Shown here in pieces: positions 25,064 through 33,589 of a DNA stretch of 64,000 bases. Origin of the DNA: Pyxidicoccus caerfyrddinensis (GTDB lineage: Bacteria > Myxococcota > Myxococcia > Myxococcales > Myxococcaceae). The stretch's first letter is position 1; the number at the start of each line of letters is the position of its first letter. Where the stretch lies: the NCBI RefSeq assembly GCF_010894405.1, contig NZ_JAAIYA010000003.1:682001-746000 (forward strand), in the 5' to 3' direction. The notes under the pieces are model-generated. The model had not been told where the DNA came from. It made no database searches and saw only the letters and a program-made list of their open reading frames with translations. The position numbers were made by a program, and so were the translations under genes.

Positions 25064-27306
25064 CGGGCGCGGCGCTGGTTCCGGAGGAGCATGAAGCCCG
25101 CGGCGAGCAGCACCAGGAAGGTGGTGCTTCCCGCGGGAGTGGCGTCGGCGGTGGTGCCACAGCAGAAGGCGCCACCCTGGGGCTCGGTGCCGGGCTTGCG
25201 GCGCCCGCGCTCGCACTCCTGCGTCTTGGACGAGCAGTACTCCATGCCGAGGCAGTCCCCGCTGTCCTCGCAGGAGGTGGAGCAGCTGTTGGTGGAAGTG
25301 TCGCAGGTGCCACCGCAGGGGCAGTGTGCGTCGGCGAAGCACTCCACGCAGGTGCTGCCGTTGCAGACGAGTCCCTGCTGGCACGTCACAGCGCACGCGC
25401 CGGCGTTGTCACAGGTGCGGGTGGTGGGGTTGCACACGCCGCTGCCGCAGTCCGAGTCCTCGCGGCAGCCCACGCAGGCGCTGCCCTGCACGGAGCCGTC
25501 GGAGAGGCAGAAGGGCGTGTCGCCCTCGCAGGCGCCGCAGCGCTCACCGCAGTGCCTGTCGGTGGTGCACGCGCTGCACTCGCCGCTGAGGCAGAAGCTT
25601 CCGTCGCCGCACTCCATGTCGTTGCGGCACTGGACGCAGACCTCGCCGTCCAGACAGAAGGGACGCTCACCGGGGCACTTGGCGCAGCCGGGGCCGCAGC
25701 TGTCCGCGGTGTTGCACTCGGGCACCGCGTCCACGCAGCGGCCGTTGAGCGCGTCGCACTGCTGGCCAGGGGCGCATTGGCTGTTGCTGGTGCACTCGAC
25801 GCAGGACGGAGAGGCGCCGGGCGTCAGCGCCGCGCACTGGGTGCCGTTGGGGCAGCAGTTGCAGGAGTTGCCCGCGCACGAGTCATTGGTGGCGCAGGGG
25901 GAGCACTGGTGGTTGGAGCAGATCTCGCCGCGCGGGCACTGCGAGTCGTCATTGCACTCGTTGCATTCGTGGGCGGTGGGGTCGCAGACCTGGTCGCCGG
26001 GGCATTGGTCGTCGGTGGTGCACTCCACGCAGGCGGAGTTGGGCACGTCGCACACGGCGCCGGGGCAGTCGCTGTCGTCGTTGCAGCCAGTGCACTGGTT
26101 GGTCGTCGTGTCGCAGCGGCCGTTGTCGGGGCAGTCCGCGTCGTCGTTGCAGCCGCGGCAGACGTTGTCCGAGAGGTCGCAGCGGCCGTTGAGGGGGCAG
26201 TCACCGTCGTCGTTGCAGCCGCGGCAGGTGTTGTCCGTCAGGTCGCAGCGGCCATTGGCGCACTGGGTGTCGTCCGTGCACTGCACGCACTGGGTGCGGC
26301 CGTTGAGGTTGGCGCAGTGGGGCGTGGACTGGCCGCAGGGAGAGCAGGAGTCGCCGCACTGGAGGGACGAGTTGCACGGCGCGCACAGTGCAGCAGCGTT
26401 GCAGTAGTAGTACGAGCCACAGCCGCCGTTGTTGGGCGCGTTGACGTTGGCGCGGCTGCACTGCTCGCAGCGGTCGAGGTTCTCCGGGTAGGACGGAAGC
26501 CCGTTCTCGGTCTGGAAGAACTGCGCGGGCTGCAACAGCTGGAAGCCCGAGCTGAACAGGTTGACGATGGGCGGCTGGTTCGCGGCCCGCTCGAAGTCCG
26601 TGAATGGGCTTGCCAACATGCCCATCTCCAGCGCCGCATGTTCACCAATCTCGGCGTAGAGGATCTCAACGGGGTAGATGCCGGGCTGGTTGAAGGTGAC
26701 CGCGTTCGTCGTCCGCCATGTCGCAAAGCCGAGCTGGGGAGGGCGGTTGATGACCTGGTACGACTGGCCCCGGTCGTAGATGACCAGGCTGACGGCGTCG
26801 TCCGAGTAGAAGCCGAAGTGCAACAACTGACCCTCGAGCCCGGCGGGGATGTTCAGGTAGCCGCGGAAGCGCGAGACGAAGGAGGTGACCGCGTCGTTGT
26901 CGTTGATGATGTTGAAGCTGCAGCCACCTGTGGAGCAGCGGGGCGCGGTGACCTGGCTGACGAAGTCGCCGTAGCTCAGCGTGCGTCCGTCGTTGAGGTT
27001 GTTCGACAAATCGAACGGCGTGCGCAGCACCGTGGTGACACGGCTCTGCTTGCTGGTGGGCTCCTCGATGAACCCATTGATGCCATCGATGTACGTGCCG
27101 CGCGTCTGCGGATACTCGCCCAGGGTCCGCGTCCACACATTGGACGCGACGCACAGGCCGTGGCCGCTGCCGCTCAGTGCAGGCGCTATCGGAGGACCTT
27201 GAACGGTGACATCCGCCAGCTTCTGACCCAGGGCGGGGGATGCCGTGAGACACACCGTCACCACGGCGAGCGCGAGACGCGCGATGCGGAACAGGGGGGA
27301 TTTCAA
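25060..27306 (-). CDS. traA: TraA, polymorphic kin-recognition adhesin for outer-membrane exchange
   Basis: The 748-residue protein appears to start at TTG 27306 and has a signal peptide ending near SPALGQ. Residues about 45-270 resemble a PA14/lectin-like domain ('FRGYLNIPAGLEG', 'GFYSDDAVSLVIYD'). This is the part known to vary between strains and to decide partner specificity. From about 279 to 690 runs a Cys-rich stalk of CxxDxDC-type repeats ('CRGCNDDGDCPLNGRCD'). The last about 38 residues form a MYXO-CTERM-like tail: paired Cys, a hydrophobic stretch 'TTFLVLLAAGFMLL', then Arg-rich 'RNQRRAR'. TraA is displayed on the cell surface and binds matching TraA on neighbours. The gene precedes and is coupled to traB. 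Confidence 0.9.
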   Translation of the reverse strand: MKSPLFRIARLALAVVTVCLTASPALGQKLADVTVQGPPIAPALSGSGHGLCVASNVWTRTLGEYPQTRGTYIDGINGFIEEPTSKQSRVTTVLRTPFDLSNNLNDGRTLSYGDFVSQVTAPRCSTGGCSFNIINDNDAVTSFVSRFRGYLNIPAGLEGQLLHFGFYSDDAVSLVIYDRGQSYQVINRPPQLGFATWRTTNAVTFNQPGIYPVEILYAEIGEHAALEMGMLASPFTDFERAANQPPIVNLFSSGFQLLQPAQFFQTENGLPSYPENLDRCEQCSRANVNAPNNGGCGSYYYCNAAALCAPCNSSLQCGDSCSPCGQSTPHCANLNGRTQCVQCTDDTQCANGRCDLTDNTCRGCNDDGDCPLNGRCDLSDNVCRGCNDDADCPDNGRCDTTTNQCTGCNDDSDCPGAVCDVPNSACVECTTDDQCPGDQVCDPTAHECNECNDDSQCPRGEICSNHQCSPCATNDSCAGNSCNCCPNGTQCAALTPGASPSCVECTSNSQCAPGQQCDALNGRCVDAVPECNTADSCGPGCAKCPGERPFCLDGEVCVQCRNDMECGDGSFCLSGECSACTTDRHCGERCGACEGDTPFCLSDGSVQGSACVGCREDSDCGSGVCNPTTRTCDNAGACAVTCQQGLVCNGSTCVECFADAHCPCGGTCDTSTNSCSTSCEDSGDCLGMEYCSSKTQECERGRRKPGTEPQGGAFCCGTTADATPAGSTTFLVLLAAGFMLLRNQRRAR

Positions 27307-27354
27307 AGCGGCGCTAGAATGCTGGATTCCTCTGACAAGAGCAAATTCAAGCGC

Positions 27355-28503
27355 TTACTCCATGGATGGGTGTGTGCCGGACGGCTGACACAACGTGGCA
27401 GGTCTTCTCCGATTCTCACGACCTGGGGGTGTTCGAAGCAGGTCGATGAGCTCCTCCACGATGCGTTCGGTGGAAAACCGCTCCTGGACGAAGCGCATCC
27501 CCGCCTCGCCCATGGCACGGCGCTGCTCCCGCGGCAGGTCGGCGGCGGTCACGAGCGCGTCACGCCACGCGGCCTCGTCACCTGGAGGAAACAGGAATCC
27601 GGTCTCACCCTCACGGAGCGTCTCGGGCAGGCCGCCAATCCGGCTGGCGAGCACCGGGACTCCGCACGCCTGGGCTTCAATCGAAACCCGCCCGAAGGGC
27701 TCCAGCCACTCCGAGGGGACAGCCAACACATCCATGGCCGCGTAGAGCGGCCGCATGTCCGCCGTCCAACCTCGCAGGATGTGCCGCCCGTGAAACTCCG
27801 ATGCAATTGTCTCCAGCAACCGGGAGTGTGCGGCTTCCTCACCCACCCACAGTGCCCGCAGCGACGGGCGCAGCGGCATGGCCTGGTTGCAGGCCGCCGC
27901 CAGCCGGAAGGCCCCCTTCTCCGGCTTCAGCGCCCCGACGAAGCCGACGAGCACCGCGTCCTCACCCACACCGAGCGCCCGGCGGGACTCCGCCCGCAGT
28001 GCCGGGTCCGGGCGGAAGCGCTCCACCTCCAGCGGGTTGTACAGAAGTCTCACCCGCTCCCGAGCTACGCCCTGTTCCACCAGGAACGAGCGCATGTTTT
28101 CGGAGACCACGATGAAGCGGTCGGCCCACCGAGGCAGCAGTGCGCGGGACATGGGCTTGAGCCGGCTGTTGAGGTGACGGAACAGGGCCACCGGCGTTCC
28201 GGTGAGCCGGCCCAGCGTGAGCAGCGGCCAGTACTCGTGCCCGAAGCTGCCCACCAGCCAGTCCGCCTTCACCCGCTGGATGGCGCGAAGCACACCGCGT
28301 GCTCCGCGCACGTCCGCCGCGTTGCGGAAGATGCCGGGTTCCACGGGCAGGCCGCTCGCCGTCAGCTCCCGGGCGATGTAGCCGCCGGGGCGTGCAACGG
28401 TGAGCACGGTGTGTCCGGCTCTAGCGAGCGCTCGGACCAGGCACACCAGATGGGTTTCTGTTCCCCTCGCGCCGGCACTGGTGCCGACGAAGACGAAGTT
28501 CAT
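27355..28503 (-). CDS. Group 1 (GT4-type) glycosyltransferase
   Basis: The 382-residue GT-B enzyme starts at ATG 28503; a GTG at 28527 lies very close to a GGGGAGGA site and is an alternative. The N-terminal 'GTSAGARGTETHLVCLVRALARAGH' and C-terminal 'EPFGRVSIEAQACGVPVLAS' (the E-x7-E nucleotide-sugar motif) are typical. The family builds lipopolysaccharide, exopolysaccharide or glycan chains in the cytoplasm. It ends 48 bp before traA on the same strand and could be cotranscribed. A role in decorating the surface or TraA is speculative. Confidence 0.87.
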   Translation of the reverse strand: MNFVFVGTSAGARGTETHLVCLVRALARAGHTVLTVARPGGYIARELTASGLPVEPGIFRNAADVRGARGVLRAIQRVKADWLVGSFGHEYWPLLTLGRLTGTPVALFRHLNSRLKPMSRALLPRWADRFIVVSENMRSFLVEQGVARERVRLLYNPLEVERFRPDPALRAESRRALGVGEDAVLVGFVGALKPEKGAFRLAAACNQAMPLRPSLRALWVGEEAAHSRLLETIASEFHGRHILRGWTADMRPLYAAMDVLAVPSEWLEPFGRVSIEAQACGVPVLASRIGGLPETLREGETGFLFPPGDEAAWRDALVTAADLPREQRRAMGEAGMRFVQERFSTERIVEELIDLLRTPPGRENRRRPATLCQPSGTHPSME

Positions 28504-28635
28504 GGAGGCCAGTTCTTTCGATGGCACTCCTCCCCGGCCAGAGGCACCCGTGGGGTCCTACGCGGATGTCACCGGAGTTAGCACATCCCGCGTTCATGCC
28601 GCCAGCGGGCCCGGCCCTTCAAATGGGCCCGTCAC

Positions 28636-29709
28636 TCACGCCCGGCGGCAGCTCACGTCGCCATCCTGCGAGCGGATGAGCGCGGCGGTCAGCTCGGTGC
28701 CGAGGGCCGCGCAGAGCACCTCGAAGGTCCTCCGCCTCGCGCCTCCGACGACGATGGAGGGCTGACTGGTGAGGGTCTCCGGGTGTCTCACGAAGATGTT
28801 GTAGCCGACGATGCACCCATCCGCGCGCAGCACCGTGATTCCGTCCGTGGCCATCATCCCCCGCAGCAGCTGCGCCGTGGCGCGCACCGCGGTGGAGGCG
28901 GCATCGGTGGGGTCCGCGTGGTAGCGCTCCAGCAGCGCGACGATGTCCAGCGGGCGCGGCAGGATGATGCCGTCCACGAACAGCATCGAGCCCGCGCGCT
29001 CCCGAGGCAGCACTGCCACCAGTGTGCCGTGCGAGCCCTGCATCACCTCGAAGAGGACGCGGCGGAAGAAGCCCCGGGCGCGCTCGCGGCTGGCGGTGGC
29101 CACTCCATCCGTCACGGCCTCGGCCAGCTCGTCCAGCACCTCCGGCGGGGACGACGCCTCCACGCGCGCGCCCGACAGGTACACGTGCCGGCACAGCCCA
29201 CCGCACGCGCGCAGCTCCAGGATGTTGTCCGCGAGCTGGAGCACGCCCACCACGCCCGCGCCTCCGTCGCCCGACCTTCGCAGCCGCTCCAGCGGTGTCT
29301 CCGCCAGGGGGAACGGGTCCGTGCGGAAGACGCCGTACGCGAAGCCCTCCGGCACCCGCAGCAGGTACAGCGCCCACCAGCGGCCCTGGCCCAGCGGCGC
29401 GCACTGCTTCAGCGCCCGCTGAATCGTGGCCCGCGAGCGCGGACCGATGCCGATGCCGATGGGGTCGTGCCCGCCGAGCTGCGCCAGCATCTGCCCCAGG
29501 TCGTCACAGACGAAGGCCATGGGGAACAGCGGCGCGCCTTCCTCGCGGTAGCGCGACAGCGTGACGATGAGCTCGCCGATGGAGTCCGCCGTCTGCGCAC
29601 ACGTCATGCGGGCTTCGTCCAGGAACGTGCCGACCGCGTCGGTCAGCAGGTGGCGGAAGGACAGGACGGGAGGTGGCGACCCCGGGGCCGCCGGGTCCGA
29701 GCCATTCAT
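28636..29709 (-). CDS. DisA-related (DACNV-like) sensor domain protein
   Basis: The 357-residue protein starts at ATG 29709 with GGAGG 5 nt upstream. The C-terminal half resembles diadenylate-cyclase (DisA_N) folds. 'TDGITVLRADGCIVGYNIFV' aligns with the DGA motif region and 'GGARRRTFEVL' with the RHR motif, followed by 'LIRSQDGDVSC'. Both catalytic motifs are altered (DGI, RRR), as in the predicted sensor versions of this fold described in comparative genomic work. It is expected to bind a nucleotide or signal rather than synthesise c-di-AMP. The N-terminal half (about 25-190) is unrecognised. It lies 78 bp downstream of an XRE gene on the same strand. Confidence 0.65.
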   Translation of the reverse strand: MNGSDPAAPGSPPPVLSFRHLLTDAVGTFLDEARMTCAQTADSIGELIVTLSRYREEGAPLFPMAFVCDDLGQMLAQLGGHDPIGIGIGPRSRATIQRALKQCAPLGQGRWWALYLLRVPEGFAYGVFRTDPFPLAETPLERLRRSGDGGAGVVGVLQLADNILELRACGGLCRHVYLSGARVEASSPPEVLDELAEAVTDGVATASRERARGFFRRVLFEVMQGSHGTLVAVLPRERAGSMLFVDGIILPRPLDIVALLERYHADPTDAASTAVRATAQLLRGMMATDGITVLRADGCIVGYNIFVRHPETLTSQPSIVVGGARRRTFEVLCAALGTELTAALIRSQDGDVSCRRA

Positions 29710-29787
29710 GACGCCTCCAGCATGGCGCATTGCCGCCGCTCACGCACGGACGGAGTGCGGCCGCGCACGCCTGCCTGCCCTCTCCCG

Positions 29788-30183
29788 TCAGCGCGCCTGT
29801 CGCTTGAGGCTCACCAGGAACTTGCGCAGGGCCCGCCACTCGTCGGGCTCGAAGCCCTGGAGGGTGCGGATGAGACGGCGCAGCTCGGGCGGGTGCTCGG
29901 CGTAGGGAGGGGGCGGCTCGGCCACCTGCCAGGGGCCGGGAGGCAGCGTGCCCGCGGGCAGCCCCAGCATCCGGTCCGCGGATTCCTGAAGCACATGGCA
30001 TAGCCGCCAGAAGGTGGGGATGCTGGGGAAGGCGCGTCCCCGCTCGATGCGGCCGTAGACCTCGGTGGCCAGGTCGATGCGCTCGGCCACGTCCGCCTGG
30101 GTGAGCTCCTGGCGCACGCGTGCCGCCTGAGCGTTCCTGCCCAGCGTCTTCTTCAGTGACGACTTCTCGCGCTCACCGAGCAT
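29788..30183 (-). CDS. XRE family HTH transcriptional regulator
   Basis: The 131-residue protein starts at ATG 30183. A Cro/C1-type HTH occupies about residues 12-70 ('LGRNAQAARVRQELTQADVAERIDLATEVYGRIERGRAFPS' region, split across helices). The C-terminal half is Pro-rich then helical ('LRRLIRTLQGFEPDEWRALRKFL') and may mediate dimerisation. It is followed by the DACNV-like sensor gene and may regulate it. No operator with convincing symmetry was found in 30184-30367. Confidence 0.82.
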   Translation of the reverse strand: MLGEREKSSLKKTLGRNAQAARVRQELTQADVAERIDLATEVYGRIERGRAFPSIPTFWRLCHVLQESADRMLGLPAGTLPPGPWQVAEPPPPYAEHPPELRRLIRTLQGFEPDEWRALRKFLVSLKRQAR

Positions 30184-30367
30184 ACCTGCCAACCCATCCT
30201 GTAAAGTCCTGGGCCGTAGATACGACTTAATGGATTGGGGGCACAGGACATGCGGAGTGGGGCCGGCGGCAGGACCCGGCAGGTTGCTGTTCCGACCCGA
30301 TTCCTCCCATCGGAATGCCAGACCCTACCCGTCCAGGAGGCACGGTCTCCACAGCAGGGCGGAGCGC

Positions 30368-32110
30368 TCAGGCCAGTCCGGCCCGTGCCTCGTCCAGCTT
30401 CGCCGCCGTGCGCGTCCAGTCGTTGGCCAGCCCGTCCAGGTGCGCCAGGACGCCGGAGAAGAACCGCGCCTCCAGCGCCCGCGCCAGGGTGGCTCCGTGC
30501 GCGTCCGCCCACTGCCGGGTGACGCGGGCCCGCACCTGCGCGCCCAGCAGGTCCACGAAGCGCTCCATCAGCGGCGTGGACAGCAGCGTGCCCGCCCACA
30601 CCACCGCGTCATGGCCGAAGCCGCCCGTGGCCACCGTCACCACCGCCGCCGCGCCCGACGGCACCGAGTACACCAGCGTCGTCAGCGTCTGGAGCAGCTC
30701 CTCCCGCATGCCTCCCTGAAGCTCCGCGGACACCAGGTCGCGGCAGTAGGCGTACAGCGTGGCCCGGTCCGCGGCATGCGCGTGCAGTGAGTCGAAGCCC
30801 AGCGGCTCCTCCAGCTTCGCCAGCGTCACCGGGCCGAAGGCCTCCGCCAGCTTCGCCTTCGTCTCCGCGTCTCCGCGCCACGCGGCCACCTCCGAGGCCA
30901 TGGCGTCCACCAGCTTGCGCACGCCGTCCTTCATGGACTCGTCCACCGCGTGCGTGGGTGTCTCCGCGCCTTCCGGCTCCGGCCCGGTGAAGGACTGGCG
31001 CACCTTGCGGCTGACGAAGGTGAGCGCCGTGGCCAGCCCCCGGAAGGGCAGCCGCACCCACTTGTGGAACTGGCTGCGCGCGTCCAGTTCGTCCCGGAAG
31101 GCGTCGATGAGCACGTCCGCCGGTACCGCCTTCAGCGCCGCGCTCGCGCCCACGCCGTTCAGCTCGTGCCGCAGTCGTTGGCGCAGCCGCTCGGGCTCCT
31201 GCGCCGCGCGTGACGCCGCGCGCGCCACCACGTCCAGCTCCGCGCGCGCGTCCGCGAGCGACGCCTCCAGCGCCCGGGCCTTCAACTCGCGCGCGTGCTC
31301 GGCCTGGCCCAGCAGCGCGGACAGGGGAGGGCGCCCGTCCAGCGGCTCGGTGGCGAGCGGCTTCAGTCCCGCCTCCACCTCCGGCTGGTGCGGCGCCAGG
31401 TAGCGCGCCAGCGGCGGGTGGCCCACGTCGGCGGCCAGCTTGTCCAGGTGCCCGCGCGCCACCTCCTCGCGCGTGGCCTCGTTGTAGACGAGGAGGTACG
31501 GCCGCCCGTGCCCCACCGCCGCGCGCAGGAAGTCCACCAGCGCGGCGTTCTGGTACGTCTGCCGGCTCACCACGAAGACGAGCACGTCCACGGTGACGAG
31601 CAGCGCCTCCGCGCGCTCGCGGTTGTCGCGGTACACGCTGTCGAAGTCCGGCGTGTCCATGACGAGCAACCCGCGCGGCACCGCGTCCGACAGCACCAGG
31701 TACAGCCGCCCCGCCGGGCCCGGCTGGTCCACCGGCGCCACGTCGCCCGACGCCACCGGCACCGTGTCGTAGCGCCGGGTGAGGAAGTCCTTCAGCGCGC
31801 CGGTCCACGTCTCCGGGTGCGCCGCCGCGAGGCACTGCTTGGTGAGGCCGCCCTCGGGCCGCGCTGGGGACAGCGCCGCGCCCACCAGCGCGTTGAAGAG
31901 GGTGGACTTGCCCACGTTGTTGGGGCCGGCGATGGCCACCAGCAACAGCGGGGCGTCCGCGGAGCCCAGCCGGGGGAGCAAATCCCGGCGCAGGCGCTCG
32001 GCGAGGCGGCGCGCGGCGTCCGCGTCCGGGGCCTCCGGGAAGCGCTCGGGGGCGGGGAGGGCGTCGAGGGCCGACGCGAGGAAGGTGCGCAGGGTGTACG
32101 GGTCTCTCAT
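30368..32110 (-). CDS. Dynamin-like GTPase
   Basis: The 580-residue protein starts at ATG 32110, with P-loop GPNNVGKS (62-69), G3 DTPD (152-155) and a G4-like 'YNEAT' in place of NKxD. A long helical region rich in Ala/Glu/Arg follows, then a hydrophobic segment near 485-515 ('VPSGAAAVVTVATGGFGHDAVVW' region). It shares architecture with the GTPase at 14903-16600 but little direct identity beyond the G motifs. Bacterial dynamin-like proteins often work in pairs on membranes; the two here are 14 kb apart. It is divergent from the thioredoxin-fold lipoprotein. Confidence 0.78.
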   Translation of the reverse strand: MRDPYTLRTFLASALDALPAPERFPEAPDADAARRLAERLRRDLLPRLGSADAPLLLVAIAGPNNVGKSTLFNALVGAALSPARPEGGLTKQCLAAAHPETWTGALKDFLTRRYDTVPVASGDVAPVDQPGPAGRLYLVLSDAVPRGLLVMDTPDFDSVYRDNRERAEALLVTVDVLVFVVSRQTYQNAALVDFLRAAVGHGRPYLLVYNEATREEVARGHLDKLAADVGHPPLARYLAPHQPEVEAGLKPLATEPLDGRPPLSALLGQAEHARELKARALEASLADARAELDVVARAASRAAQEPERLRQRLRHELNGVGASAALKAVPADVLIDAFRDELDARSQFHKWVRLPFRGLATALTFVSRKVRQSFTGPEPEGAETPTHAVDESMKDGVRKLVDAMASEVAAWRGDAETKAKLAEAFGPVTLAKLEEPLGFDSLHAHAADRATLYAYCRDLVSAELQGGMREELLQTLTTLVYSVPSGAAAVVTVATGGFGHDAVVWAGTLLSTPLMERFVDLLGAQVRARVTRQWADAHGATLARALEARFFSGVLAHLDGLANDWTRTAAKLDEARAGLA

Positions 32111-32221
32111 CACCGGAAGTCCGCGCGCACCAGAGCACGCGCACGGCGCCCTGCCCAGGAGACAGCACTCGTGGGTGTCGGCCGAGGACAGAGGCGGGGC
32201 AGTGGCGCTAGGGTCGCCCCC

Positions 32222-33586
32222 ATGCGCATCCCTGCTGCCTGCCTGCTCCTGATGGGGCTCGTTGCCTGCACCGCCGCCAACACCAACGCGCCCGCGGACG
32301 AGGCCCATGCCGGTTCTCCGCTGCCCTTCATCGACGACGACTACAGCCGCGCGCTCGCCGAGGCGAAGGCGAAGGGGCTGCCCCTCTTCGTCGACGTCTG
32401 GGCGCCGTGGTGCCACACCTGTCGCTCCATGAAGGCGTACGTCATGTCCGACAAGGCGCTGGCCCGGCACTCCGGCCGCTTCGTCTGGCTGGAGGTGAAC
32501 ACCGACCTGACGACGAACGCGGCCTTCCAGGAGAAGTACCCGGTGGAGTTCTGGCCCACGCTGTACGTCATCGACCCGCGCCAGGAGAAGCCGCTGCTGC
32601 GCTTCGCCGGCAGCGCGACGGTGGACCAGTTGGTGAAGCTCTTCGACGACGGTGAGCGCGCATATAAAGGAGGCGTCACCGGCGCCGAGGCGCTGCTGGC
32701 GCGCGGCGACGCGCTGTATGCGGAGGGCCGCGCTGCGGAGTCCGCCGACACACTGTCCGAGGCCCTGGCCGAGGCGCCCGCCGACTGGTCCCGCCGGGGT
32801 CGCGCGGTGGCGTCGATGCTGACGGCCATGTACGGCGCAAAGCAGTACGAGCCATGCGCGCGCAAGGCGTTGGAGGAGCTGCCGAAGACGCCACGCTCGA
32901 TATTCTGGGCCAGCGGCGCGTCGCTGGGGCTGTCCTGCTCCCTGTCGCTGGAGGAGGGTTCCGCGGCGGCGAAGGAGCTGCGGCCCGCCCTGGAGGCGAA
33001 GGTGGCCGAGGCCCTGGCGCCTCCAGCCATCGAGATGGCCGCTGATGACCGCTCTGACCTGTACGGCGTGCTCGTGGAGGCGCGCGAGGCGGCGAAGGAC
33101 GAGGCCGGTGCGAAGGCCCTCGCCGAGGAGTGGCTGAAGTACCTCGAGGGCGAGGCCGCGAAGGCGCCCAACCCCGAGGCGCGCACCGTCTTCGATTCGC
33201 ACCGCATGGGGGCGGCGATGAAGCTGGGCGCGCCCGAGCGCGTGATTCCGGCGCTCGAGCAGAGCGAGAAGGATTTGCCCCAGGACTACAACCCGCCCGC
33301 GCGGCTGGCCACGCTGTACCGCATGCAGGGGCGGCTGGACGACGCGCTCGCCGCGAGCGACCGCGCGCTGGCGCGGGTGCAGGGGGCGCGTCGCCTCACG
33401 GTGCTCTCCGGCCGCGCGGACATCTTCGTCGCGCGCAAGGACCCGGCCTCTGCCGCGAAGACGCTGGAGGAGGCCATCGCCTTCGCCAAGACGCTGCCCG
33501 CTTCGCAGGTGTCTCCGCGCGCGGTGGCCGGGCTGGAGAAGAAGCTCACCGGGCTGCAGCAGGCGGCGCAGCCGGCGCCGAAGTAG
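32222..33586 (+). CDS. Thioredoxin-fold / TPR lipoprotein
   Basis: The 454-residue protein starts at ATG 32222. A lipobox ends at Cys16 (LMGLVAC). Residues about 35-145 form a thioredoxin-like domain with active-site WCHTC (Cys64, Cys67), 'FWPTLYVIDP' supplying the cis-Pro region. The remainder is helical with TPR-like repeats ('ALYAEGRAAESADTLSEALA', 'PPARLATLYRMQGRLDDALAA'). It is likely anchored in the envelope, reducing or isomerising disulfides of partner proteins docked on the TPRs. Cys-rich secreted proteins abound in this window, so they are plausible clients. Its stop lies 3 bp from the convergent phosphoesterase stop. Confidence 0.8.
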   Translation: MRIPAACLLLMGLVACTAANTNAPADEAHAGSPLPFIDDDYSRALAEAKAKGLPLFVDVWAPWCHTCRSMKAYVMSDKALARHSGRFVWLEVNTDLTTNAAFQEKYPVEFWPTLYVIDPRQEKPLLRFAGSATVDQLVKLFDDGERAYKGGVTGAEALLARGDALYAEGRAAESADTLSEALAEAPADWSRRGRAVASMLTAMYGAKQYEPCARKALEELPKTPRSIFWASGASLGLSCSLSLEEGSAAAKELRPALEAKVAEALAPPAIEMAADDRSDLYGVLVEAREAAKDEAGAKALAEEWLKYLEGEAAKAPNPEARTVFDSHRMGAAMKLGAPERVIPALEQSEKDLPQDYNPPARLATLYRMQGRLDDALAASDRALARVQGARRLTVLSGRADIFVARKDPASAAKTLEEAIAFAKTLPASQVSPRAVAGLEKKLTGLQQAAQPAPK

Positions 33587-33589
33587 CGC

